64,000 nt of DNA, taken from assembly GCA_944380635.1 (NCBI GenBank), contig CALWID010000001.1, forward strand, positions 24,374-88,373, written 5' to 3'. Each line of letters starts with the position of its first letter. The first letter of the stretch is position 1. A program made the translations under genes and the position numbers. The notes below the pieces were generated by a model. It was given only the letters and a program-made list of their open reading frames with translations, was not told the origin of the DNA and did not search any database. Of the stretch, positions 17,986 to 26,113 are shown one piece after another. Origin of the DNA: an uncultured Eubacterium sp. (GTDB taxonomy: Bacteria; Bacillota; Clostridia; Oscillospirales; Acutalibacteraceae).

Positions 17986-18189
17986 TTATTTTGAATTATT
18001 AAAAAGTTTCTTTAGTTTTGCCGCGTTTTTTGCCTTAAGCGCGGCGGTTTCATCTTTTTGAGCAGAAATGCTGAACACATCGCCCTCCGCGGCGTTTTCA
18101 AAAAGGCACAGCGGAGCGTTTGCCGTTTTGCCGTTTTCAAGTTCAACAACGGCGATATTATTTTCAATTCTGTTAATTATTATTTTCAT
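17986..18189 (-). CDS. DUF3006 small protein
   Basis: This 67-residue protein matches the DUF3006 pattern: a short beta-rich N-terminus KIIINRIENNIAVVELENGK, then VFSISAQKDE and a basic helical tail. The start is ATG 18189, 6-7 bases after CGGAG, two bases past the stop of the ComEC-like gene upstream. DUF3006 genes are often found beside ComEC-like metallo-beta-lactamase genes in Firmicutes, as here. Its function is not known; it has no signal peptide, so it is presumably cytoplasmic. Confidence 0.82.
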   Translation of the reverse strand: MKIIINRIENNIAVVELENGKTANAPLCLFENAAEGDVFSISAQKDETAALKAKNAAKLKKLFNNSK

Positions 18190-18191
18190 TT

Positions 18192-19328
18192 TTACTCCGG
18201 GTCGCAAAGCGAGCAGGGCGTGTAGCCTTCGCTTTCAAGTTCTTGCAAAGAACTGTTTGTATATTCCTTATTGCTTTCAGACATTGATGACACTGCGCTG
18301 CAATCCGGCATATGAATCTTTTTTGAAGAAGTATTGAGCACATATTTATACTCCGGACTATTTTCCGAGCCGTTATCGGTTTCCTGAGTCTGCCGCGCGG
18401 ACTGAGTGCTGTTTTCTGCCTGCTGAGAAGAATCGGAAACATTATCCTCTAAAGTATTCACCGTAAGTTCATTGCCGTTTGAAATAATAACGATATTGCC
18501 GAGAATATCAGTGCGAAGCACCTGCGCACCGGCATTCTGCCAGCGCTCGACTATTTCTGAATCAGGGTGGCCGTAAGAATTGCCCTCGCCCACTTCAATA
18601 ACGGCATACTGCGGTGAAACACGCTTAACAAAATTTTGAGATGAAGAAGTATCTGAACCATGGTGCCCGACCTTTACAACATCTGCCGAAACATCTGATT
18701 TTATCTCGTTTTCCGATAACTCCTCCGCATCGCCCATAAAGAGAAATGAATTATTGCAGAAAGTAAGGCGGAGCACTGCTGAGTAATTATTCAAATCATC
18801 GTAATCAGACGAGCACGGCGCCAAAAATTCTGCGCTTAATTCATCGCTTTCTATAACGCTGACGGATTCGGCAGCCTGTATAACAGGGCAGCCCTCCGCC
18901 TGCGCCTTATCAAGAAATTCGCTGTAAATTGAGGAAGACGATTCAGCGTCCGGCATATAGATATTTAAAACATCAAAATTATCAAGCACATCCGGCAGAC
19001 CGCCGATATGGTCTGAATGAGGGTGCGTTGCCACAAGATAATCTATTTCGCTGTAACCGAGCGAAGAAATATAATCGCAAACCGTTTCTCCGTATTCCCT
19101 TTCGCCGGCGTCAATCAACATAGTTTCTCCGTTTGGCAGTTCTATAAATTCGCTGTCCCCCTGCCCTACATCAATAAAATGAACGGCAAGTTCGCCGTCC
19201 GGCGCCTTTACGGGCTGAGTTTCGGAAACATCGCTGCTTACGGGCGCCGAACACGCGCAAAGAAAAATCATAAGCATTACGGCGCATAATGCCGCAAGCC
19301 TTTTAAACCTTATATTTATGTTATTCAT
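18192..19328 (-). CDS. ComEC-like MBL-fold lipoprotein with Cys-rich C-terminal domain
   Basis: This is a secreted lipoprotein of 378 residues. A signal peptide ends in the lipobox LCAC with Cys26 as lipid anchor. Residues about 48-290 form a metallo-beta-lactamase domain like that of ComEC (FIDVGQGDSEFIELPNG, HPHSDH at 102-107, GHHGSDTSSS), thought to degrade DNA or another phosphodiester outside the cell. A Ser/Thr-rich linker leads to a small C-terminal domain with HMPDC and PCSLC, a four-ligand pattern like Ada metal-binding domains. It overlaps the hisD stop and is followed by DUF3006. Its substrate is unknown. Confidence 0.87.
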   Translation of the reverse strand: MNNINIRFKRLAALCAVMLMIFLCACSAPVSSDVSETQPVKAPDGELAVHFIDVGQGDSEFIELPNGETMLIDAGEREYGETVCDYISSLGYSEIDYLVATHPHSDHIGGLPDVLDNFDVLNIYMPDAESSSSIYSEFLDKAQAEGCPVIQAAESVSVIESDELSAEFLAPCSSDYDDLNNYSAVLRLTFCNNSFLFMGDAEELSENEIKSDVSADVVKVGHHGSDTSSSQNFVKRVSPQYAVIEVGEGNSYGHPDSEIVERWQNAGAQVLRTDILGNIVIISNGNELTVNTLEDNVSDSSQQAENSTQSARQTQETDNGSENSPEYKYVLNTSSKKIHMPDCSAVSSMSESNKEYTNSSLQELESEGYTPCSLCDPE

Positions 19329-20610
19329 TAGGAAATCTTACCTTAATGCTGTTCGCGTGAGCGGTCAGGCCCTCAGTATCGGCAAGAGTAATAATATCGT
19401 CCTTGGCTTTTCTGAGTTCCTGAGAGGTATAATAAATGAAAGAAGATTTTTTAATAAAACTATCAACAGAAAGCGGGCTGAAAAATCTTGCTGTGCCGCT
19501 TGTGGGCAGAACATGGTTTGGACCGGCATAGTAATCGCCCAGCGGTTCAGGCGACCAATTGCCGAGAAATACCGAACCGGCATTATCTATCATACCGATA
19601 TATTTAAGAGGCTCTTCCACGCAGAGTTCAAGGTGCTCCGGCGCGAGTTCATTGGCGAATTTGATTGCCTGCTCCATATTCTCGCACACGATTATTTCAC
19701 CATAGTCCTCAAGAGAGCGCTCTATGATTTCCTGCCTTTCAAGGTATTTTATCTGCCTTTCTATCTCTTTTACGGTTGCGCGCGCCAACACCTCTGAAGT
19801 TGTGAGCAAAATAGCGGACGCCATTTTATCATGCTCCGCCTGGCTCATAAGGTCTGCCGCAAGGAAAGACGGTTTTGCGCTTTTATCCGCAACTATAAGT
19901 ATTTCGGAAGGGCCTGCAACCATATCTATATCAACAACGCCGTAAAGAAGCCTTTTTGCAGTTGCAACAAAGATATTTCCGGGGCCTACGATTTTATCCA
20001 CCTTAGGGATTTTTTCCGTACCGTAAGCAAGCGCGGCAATTGCCTGCGCGCCGCCGCAAAGGAACACCTTATCAACACCGGCAATAGCGGCTGCCGCCAT
20101 AATATAAGAATTGGGATTGCCCTCTGCTCCGGGCGGAGTTACCATAATTATTTCCTTTACGCCTGCTATTTTTGCGGGAACGGCATTCATAAGCACTGAA
20201 CTCGGATAAGCGGCTGTTCCGCCGGGCACATAGATACCGACCCTGTTAAGTCCTCTTATGCGCTGGCCCATTATAACGCCGTTTTCCTCGGTAGTAAGCC
20301 AACTTTGCTGAGCCTGCCTCTGATGAAAGCGCTCAATATTTTCTTTTGCGCGGGTAATGGCGTTTATAAAATCATCTTCAACAACATCAAGATACTGCTG
20401 AAGTTCATCTTTTTCTATAACTACTTTTTTGGGCACGCTGCCGTCAAAGCGCGAAGTGTATTCACGCACCGCGGCGTCCCCGCCCTCTTTTACGCCGTTT
20501 ATGATAGAGGTTACTATCTCAACGGTTTTGGGGTCTGTTTCGCCGCTCCTTTTTTTAAGATTTTCAACAATGGCGTATTCTGTTTTTCCGTTTGCTTTTG
20601 TAACTTTCAT
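19321..20610 (-). CDS. hisD: Histidinol dehydrogenase HisD
   Basis: HisD oxidises histidinol to histidine in two NAD-dependent steps. The 429 residues contain VGIYVPGGTAAYPSSVLM, the GPGNIFVATAK loop, the MVAGPSEIL motif and the zinc ligands in LMSQAEHDKMAS and PEHLEL. The start is ATG 20610 after AGAGGTC; an upstream in-frame start at 20640 lies in hisZG. It follows hisZG by 13 bases. Confidence 0.96.
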   Translation of the reverse strand: MKVTKANGKTEYAIVENLKKRSGETDPKTVEIVTSIINGVKEGGDAAVREYTSRFDGSVPKKVVIEKDELQQYLDVVEDDFINAITRAKENIERFHQRQAQQSWLTTEENGVIMGQRIRGLNRVGIYVPGGTAAYPSSVLMNAVPAKIAGVKEIIMVTPPGAEGNPNSYIMAAAAIAGVDKVFLCGGAQAIAALAYGTEKIPKVDKIVGPGNIFVATAKRLLYGVVDIDMVAGPSEILIVADKSAKPSFLAADLMSQAEHDKMASAILLTTSEVLARATVKEIERQIKYLERQEIIERSLEDYGEIIVCENMEQAIKFANELAPEHLELCVEEPLKYIGMIDNAGSVFLGNWSPEPLGDYYAGPNHVLPTSGTARFFSPLSVDSFIKKSSFIYYTSQELRKAKDDIITLADTEGLTAHANSIKVRFPNE

Positions 20611-20623
20611 TAAAAGACCTCTT

Positions 20624-22234
20624 TTACACTTTACTTGCAAGCTCCAAATCAGAAAGGAAAGATTCTATTTCCTGCTTTCTGAGTTTCATTGAAGCCATAT
20701 TTACTATTACCCTTGCGGAAATGGGGAGTATCTCCTCCACAACCTCAAGCCCGTTTTCCTTCAAAGTTGAGCCTGTTTCAACGATATCCACAATACCGTC
20801 CGCAAGGCCGAGCAGCGGCGCGAGTTCAACACTGCCCTCTATTTTTATAACATCCACATCCATACCTTTTGAGCGGAAAAATTCCTTTGCTACTTTGGGA
20901 TATTTGGACGCGACTGTTTTTCTTGAATAACCGCTGAAAAAATCCTTGCCTTTCGGGCAGGCAAGAGCAAAGCGGCATTTGCCTATATTGAGGTCCATAA
21001 CCTCATAAAACGAACTTCCGTGCTCCACGATAGTATCTTTACCGACTATACCTATATCGCACACGCCGTGCTCAACATAGGTAATAACATCAGGCGCTTT
21101 TGACAGCACAGCCTCATATCCGTCAACAGGCAGGATAAGCCGCCTGCCCTTATTTTCAAGTTGGGAAGTATCAAGCCCCATTTTCTGAAAGAGTTTTACG
21201 GATGACTTTTCAAGCCTGCCTTTTGTAAGCGCTATTCTGAGAGGCCGCTCAACATTTATTACCTCGTGCATAACATCAAACAGGGCATTTATATCAACGG
21301 CAAAACCGATAGCGGGCGCGTCAAGCCCGAATTTGCCTATAAGATTATCATAACGACCGCCGGAAAGCACCGAAACGCCTGAACCTTCCGCATAACCTCT
21401 GAATATAACTCCCGTATAATAATTTGTGCGGTTTACAAGACCAAGGTCTATCATTATATTATCGCCGTGGCCGAGTTCGCAAAGTTTTTGATAAATATTT
21501 CTCAGGTAATCAAGAGCGGCATTGGATTTTTCAGATGAATATAACTGCTTTGCCTCTTTAAGAACCTGCGCCCCTCCGAAAAGGCGGGGCAGAGTGCGAA
21601 GAACTCTTGTTTGCACCGTATCGCCTATTGATGAGAGCAAATCGCTTAGGGCGGCGAAATTTTTACTTTCCGTTAAAGAACAGATTTCAGCCTTTTGAGA
21701 TGAATCAATATCCATATCATCAAGAATTGCGCTGAAGAAACCCGCATGCCCTATCTCAAGCGAATAAGAATTTAACTCTGAACGGTCAAGCGCCTCAAGC
21801 GCCATTGTAAGCACTTCCAAATCCGCATTTAAAGAGCCGTCCCCTATAAGTTCAATGCCGCTTTGCGGGATTTCATCCGTTCTGCCGGCATATGCCTTAT
21901 TACGGGTAAAAACATTCTGATTATAATAGAGCCTTACAGGAAAATCGGACGAACTGAGCCGTGTTGCCACAAGGCGGGCTATAGGCATTGTATTATCAGG
22001 ACGCAAAACGGTTGTTCTGCCGTAAGCGTCCGTCAATTTATACATAATATCCGATTCCATACCGGTATCGTTTTCAAAAACATCAATATACTCTATTGCG
22101 GGAGTAATTACCTTGCGGTAATTTTTTTCCTTAAAAAGGTCTGAAAGCGTGGTTTCGATTTTCTTTCTGTCATCGCACTCCTCAAAGAGCAAATCCCTGC
22201 TGCCCTGAGGGGTAACTTTTGCGTATTTTTTCAT
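20624..22234 (-). CDS. hisZG: Fused HisZ-HisG: ATP phosphoribosyltransferase with its regulatory subunit
   Basis: One 536-residue frame contains both parts of the first enzyme of histidine synthesis, which joins ATP and PRPP. Residues 1-318 are HisZ, a HisRS-like regulatory protein (motif-2-like RLYYNQNVF, GRTDEIPQSGIELIG, GGRYDNLIG). After a short linker, residues 331-536 are short-form HisG (RIALTKGRLEKSSV, the PRPP loop DGIVDIVETGSTL). These are normally two genes forming a hetero-octamer. No stop or frameshift separates them. It is the first gene of the his run and has its own promoter. The catalytic short form needs HisZ for feedback inhibition. Confidence 0.93.
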   Translation of the reverse strand: MKKYAKVTPQGSRDLLFEECDDRKKIETTLSDLFKEKNYRKVITPAIEYIDVFENDTGMESDIMYKLTDAYGRTTVLRPDNTMPIARLVATRLSSSDFPVRLYYNQNVFTRNKAYAGRTDEIPQSGIELIGDGSLNADLEVLTMALEALDRSELNSYSLEIGHAGFFSAILDDMDIDSSQKAEICSLTESKNFAALSDLLSSIGDTVQTRVLRTLPRLFGGAQVLKEAKQLYSSEKSNAALDYLRNIYQKLCELGHGDNIMIDLGLVNRTNYYTGVIFRGYAEGSGVSVLSGGRYDNLIGKFGLDAPAIGFAVDINALFDVMHEVINVERPLRIALTKGRLEKSSVKLFQKMGLDTSQLENKGRRLILPVDGYEAVLSKAPDVITYVEHGVCDIGIVGKDTIVEHGSSFYEVMDLNIGKCRFALACPKGKDFFSGYSRKTVASKYPKVAKEFFRSKGMDVDVIKIEGSVELAPLLGLADGIVDIVETGSTLKENGLEVVEEILPISARVIVNMASMKLRKQEIESFLSDLELASKV

Positions 22235-22258
22235 TCAGGTACTCCATATATAAACTTT

Positions 22259-22272
22259 AGCGTATTAACGCT
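22259..22272. promoter_or_regulatory. Dyad at the his operon transcription start, candidate operator
   Basis: AGCGT-ATTA-ACGCT is a perfect 5-bp inverted repeat overlapping the predicted transcription start of hisZG. Such a position suits a repressor site. Histidine operons in some Firmicutes are controlled by a TrpR-like repressor, but no motif match is claimed here. Confidence 0.4.
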
Positions 22273-22277
22273 TTAAT

Positions 22278-22306
22278 ATGCTACCATATTAAATTATGAT
22301 TGTCAA
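22278..22306 (-). promoter_or_regulatory. Promoter of the histidine operon
   Basis: Consensus TTGACA (22306-22301) begins at the base after the polC stop; TAGCAT (22283-22278) follows with 17-base spacing. The transcript would start near 22271, about 37 bases before hisZG. This leaves no room for a T-box leader. Confidence 0.75.
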
Positions 22307-25300
22307 CTAAAAGCCGAAAAGAGAAATCTGGTTGCTGAGCGGCATATCGCCGATAGCGCCGGCTTCTCTTAAAGAATCAACAACGCTCTGCCCTATCTTG
22401 GCGCGCGCCATAAGATCATCGCAGGAAATGAATTTTCCGTTACCGTCATTTACAGCGGCAACTATCTGCTTGGCGGCGTTTTCGCCGATACCGTCTATTG
22501 CGGTGAAAGGAAGGCGGATTTTACCGTCCTCAATTTTATAGACGCGCCAGTCGGACTTATAAAGGTCAACCGGCAGGAATTCTATACCGCGGCAAAGCAT
22601 TTCAATAACTATCTGAAGAATAACATAAGTATCGCTTTCTTTCTGCGTTATTGTGCCGTTATCCTTCTTTGCTTTTATTTCTTCCATTCTTGCCTTTACG
22701 GCTTTTTTGCCCGCTACTGCGGCAACAGCGTCCAGGTCTCCGCCGCGGACGGTAAAGAACGCGCTGTAATATTCAACGGGGTAATATATCTTATACCAGC
22801 CGAGGCGAAGCGCGGCTATAACATAAGCGGCGGCATGCGCCTTGGGGAACATATATTTTATTTTATAGCAGGAATCAATATACCACTGCTCAACGCCTAT
22901 TTCGCGCATTCTTTCCTCATACGGAGGAAGTTCCTTAGGCGCTTTGCCCTTTCTTGTGTATTCCATTATCTGGAAACAGTCTTTTTTGGAAAGCGGCGAC
23001 GGTTTACCCGTTCTCTTTTCGTAATCTTCCGCCTTATGTATCAGATAAGTCATAATACCGTCTCGGCAGCCGATAACATCGGAAATAGTGCAGGTGCCTT
23101 TATCTATAAGTTCCTTAGCATTTCCGAGCCAAACATCCGTGCCGTGGGAAAGGCCGGAAATCTGAAGCAAATCTGAAAAAGTTTTAGGCTTTGCCTCAAC
23201 AAGCATTCCGATTACAAACGGAGTACCCATTTCGGGGATTGAAAGCGTGCTTGTGGGGCAGTCTATATCTTCCGGTGAAACGCCGATAGGCTCGGTTGAA
23301 GTTATCATTTGATAAAGTTTCGGGTCGCAGATATCAACATCCATAACCGGGATTCCGGTGGCGTCCTCAATAAACTTATAAAGCGTAGGAACATCGTGGC
23401 CGAGTTCGTCAAGTTTAAGAAGAGTATCGTGAAGTGCGTTTTTAAAATCAAAATGTGTTGTGAGAGTGCCCTTTGACGCATCATCGGACGGGTACTGAAC
23501 GGGAGTAAAATCCTCTACCTCATACTCCTCGGGAACAACAACCATTCCTCCGGGGTGCTGGCCTGTTGTGCGCTTAATGCCGGTACAGCCGGCTGTAAGC
23601 CTGTCCTCCTCCGCTCTGGAAACTTTAAGCCCGCGTTCCTCAAGGTATTTTTTAACATAACCGTAGGCGGTTTTATCCGCAACGGTGGACATAGTGCCCG
23701 CCTTGAATACATGCGTTTTTCCGAAAAGTTCTTCCGTAAAGCGGTGGGACTGCGACTGGAAATCTCCGCTGAAATTAAGGTCTATATCAGGCTCCTTATC
23801 GCCGTCAAAACCAAGGAATGTTTCAAACGGAATTTCGTGGCCGTCCCTGTTCATAGGCTCGCCGCATACGGGGCAGTTTTTAGGCGGGAGGTCAAACCCG
23901 GAGCCGACTGAACCGTTCGTTACAAATTCGCTGTGTTTGCACTTGGGGCAAACATAGTGCGGCGGAAGCGGATTTACCTCTGAAATGCCGCCGAGGTGGG
24001 CAACGAGTGAAGAGCCGACAGAGCCTCTTGAGCCAACAAGATACCCGTGCTCCTCAGAATTTTTAACAAGCCTTTTTGCAATTACATAAAGCACGGCGTA
24101 ACCGTGTTTAATAATAGAATCAAGTTCTTTTTGAAGTCTCGGCCCTACTTCGTCAGGAACAGGGTCGCCGTAGATTTTCTTTGCGTTTTCCCAGCAAGTT
24201 TGAGTAAGTTCTTCCTCAGCGCCGTCAATGTGCGGCTGGAAAGTGCCGGGAGGAATCGGGACTACATCATCATCTATCAAATCCGCTATTTTATTTGGAT
24301 TATAAATAACAAATTCCTTTGCCCTTTCCCCTGCCCAGGCAAAATCATCAAGCATTTCTTCAGTTGTTTTAAAGTAAAGCGGAGCCTGCATATCGGCGTC
24401 TTTAAATCCCATTGAAGCCATAATAACCGCTCTGTATTTAGCATCGTGCTCATCAAGAAAATGCACATCGCCGGTAGCAACGGTCATTTTACCGAGTCTG
24501 TCCGCAGAGGCGATAATGCGCTTATTAATATTGATAAGGTCCTGCTCCGTTCTTACTTTCCAGTAAACATTTTTGCGCTCCTCGCCCTTTTTGTTTACAA
24601 CATATTCTTCGTTGCTTTCCCTGAGCATAAATTCATTATTGCCGTTTGGCTGAATCTCAAGATAATCATAAAAAGAGGCGATTTTATCAAGTTCATCATC
24701 TGTTGCGCCGTTTAAGATTGCCTGATAAACCTCTCCCTGCTCGCATGCCGAGCCGATTATAATGCCGTTTCTGCGCTGCGCCAAAAGTGATTTCGGAATC
24801 AGCGGGCGTTTTTTATAATACTTAATATTGCTGGCGGAAATATGCTTATAAAGCACCTTTCTGCCGTCTAAATTTTTAATAAGAAAAATTATATGATAAC
24901 GGGGAAAATCGCTCGTTTTCATATTCATAAAATCGGGATACTTTTCATCGTCAACAAGATAGCCTTCCATACCGCAGATAAGTTTAATACCCGCGCTTTT
25001 TGCCGCCTTGCTTGCCTCCGGCAGAGCCTGAACAACGCCGTGATCCGTTACCGCTATTGCCTTATGGCCCCACTTTGCCGCCCTGTTTACAAGGGAAGTG
25101 GGCGATGAAATACCGTCCATAGCGGAAAGCGAAGTATGAAGATGGAGTTCCACCCTTTTTTCAGGGGCGTTATCCTCTTTTTCCGCCTTTAAGACAGACG
25201 CTATACCGTTTGGCAGAACAACAAATTCATTTGTGAATTTATCAAGTTGGTAACGGCCGGTAACCATAACGGTATTTGTATCTGAAAGTTTTTTTACTAT

Positions 25301-26113
25301 TGAGTCTATAACATTATTTGAATCAAACATTTTGCATGTTACGGACGAAGTATAATCGGTAATATCAAAAGTAAAAATCTTATTGCCGCCGCGTTTTGTT
25401 TCCTTTACCTCTTTTTTAAACACATCGCCCCAAACGGTAACTACGCCGTCCTCAATAGTAATATCGGCAATATTTTTGGGGACTTCCCTTATCTCCTTGC
25501 CGTAAATTTTCTTTTTTGTATCTATGTAAACGGGAAGATCGCCGAGGCGTTTATGCTGAACATTTTTTTCCTGCTCTTTTTTCTCCTCCGCCTTATCCGC
25601 CTTAAGTTTAGCGTATGCCTTTTTGGCTTCCGCTTCTATATCATAACCCTGGGTCTCAACCAAATTTATTTTAAGGTCCATACCGAAAAGGTCGAATATA
25701 ACGCTTTCAATTTCCTCATTTACTTTTTGGGAAAGCAATATCTCTCTGCCGCCCTTTTTAAGGTTAACAGTCAGTTCATCTCCGTTATATTCCGTTTCAG
25801 CGCCTTCAAAAAATCCGTTTGCGGCAGGATTGTTTCTTTTAACGAAATCAACAATGCTGGGAAGATATGACGGCTCAAAAAGCCCGCTTACATAGCGCGG
25901 TTTCAGAGCGACGCGAGAAAGACCCATATTTGTTTTTATACTATCCTCCGCTGCTTTGAAAACAGAATAATCTACAAGTTCATTCAAGGAAAGAACAACA
26001 GAGAGTTCCCTTTCGGCGCGTTTTACGGTAAAGCGTTTTATTACGCCGGCGCCGAGCATGGAAAGTTGAAATTTATCTACATAATCCGAAAAATAATCCT
26101 GAAACAAATTCAT
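22307..26113 (-). CDS. polC: PolC-type DNA polymerase III alpha subunit lacking the exonuclease domain
   Basis: PolC is the replicative polymerase of low-GC Gram-positives. The 1268-residue protein has the N-terminal domains, an OB-fold (about 205-310), a PHP domain starting VELHLHTSLSAMDG (321-334), a four-Cys zinc module (Cys722, 725, 747, 750), the catalytic PDIDLNFSG (Asp776, Asp778) and the C-terminal helix-hairpin-helix region. Usual PolC is about 1430-1450 residues because a DEDD proofreading exonuclease is inserted in PHP after EGYLVDD. Here EGYLVDDEKYPDF continues straight to HIIFLIKN; the exonuclease is missing and about 170 residues are lost. Its ATG overlaps the ispG stop by one base. 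Confidence 0.95.
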   Translation of the reverse strand: MNLFQDYFSDYVDKFQLSMLGAGVIKRFTVKRAERELSVVLSLNELVDYSVFKAAEDSIKTNMGLSRVALKPRYVSGLFEPSYLPSIVDFVKRNNPAANGFFEGAETEYNGDELTVNLKKGGREILLSQKVNEEIESVIFDLFGMDLKINLVETQGYDIEAEAKKAYAKLKADKAEEKKEQEKNVQHKRLGDLPVYIDTKKKIYGKEIREVPKNIADITIEDGVVTVWGDVFKKEVKETKRGGNKIFTFDITDYTSSVTCKMFDSNNVIDSIVKKLSDTNTVMVTGRYQLDKFTNEFVVLPNGIASVLKAEKEDNAPEKRVELHLHTSLSAMDGISSPTSLVNRAAKWGHKAIAVTDHGVVQALPEASKAAKSAGIKLICGMEGYLVDDEKYPDFMNMKTSDFPRYHIIFLIKNLDGRKVLYKHISASNIKYYKKRPLIPKSLLAQRRNGIIIGSACEQGEVYQAILNGATDDELDKIASFYDYLEIQPNGNNEFMLRESNEEYVVNKKGEERKNVYWKVRTEQDLININKRIIASADRLGKMTVATGDVHFLDEHDAKYRAVIMASMGFKDADMQAPLYFKTTEEMLDDFAWAGERAKEFVIYNPNKIADLIDDDVVPIPPGTFQPHIDGAEEELTQTCWENAKKIYGDPVPDEVGPRLQKELDSIIKHGYAVLYVIAKRLVKNSEEHGYLVGSRGSVGSSLVAHLGGISEVNPLPPHYVCPKCKHSEFVTNGSVGSGFDLPPKNCPVCGEPMNRDGHEIPFETFLGFDGDKEPDIDLNFSGDFQSQSHRFTEELFGKTHVFKAGTMSTVADKTAYGYVKKYLEERGLKVSRAEEDRLTAGCTGIKRTTGQHPGGMVVVPEEYEVEDFTPVQYPSDDASKGTLTTHFDFKNALHDTLLKLDELGHDVPTLYKFIEDATGIPVMDVDICDPKLYQMITSTEPIGVSPEDIDCPTSTLSIPEMGTPFVIGMLVEAKPKTFSDLLQISGLSHGTDVWLGNAKELIDKGTCTISDVIGCRDGIMTYLIHKAEDYEKRTGKPSPLSKKDCFQIMEYTRKGKAPKELPPYEERMREIGVEQWYIDSCYKIKYMFPKAHAAAYVIAALRLGWYKIYYPVEYYSAFFTVRGGDLDAVAAVAGKKAVKARMEEIKAKKDNGTITQKESDTYVILQIVIEMLCRGIEFLPVDLYKSDWRVYKIEDGKIRLPFTAIDGIGENAAKQIVAAVNDGNGKFISCDDLMARAKIGQSVVDSLREAGAIGDMPLSNQISLFGF

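Noticed and set aside
22235-22306. T-box leader for the histidine operon
   Set aside because: Only 72 bases separate polC from hisZG and a promoter sits at the polC end, so a T-box (usually about 200 bases or more) cannot fit.
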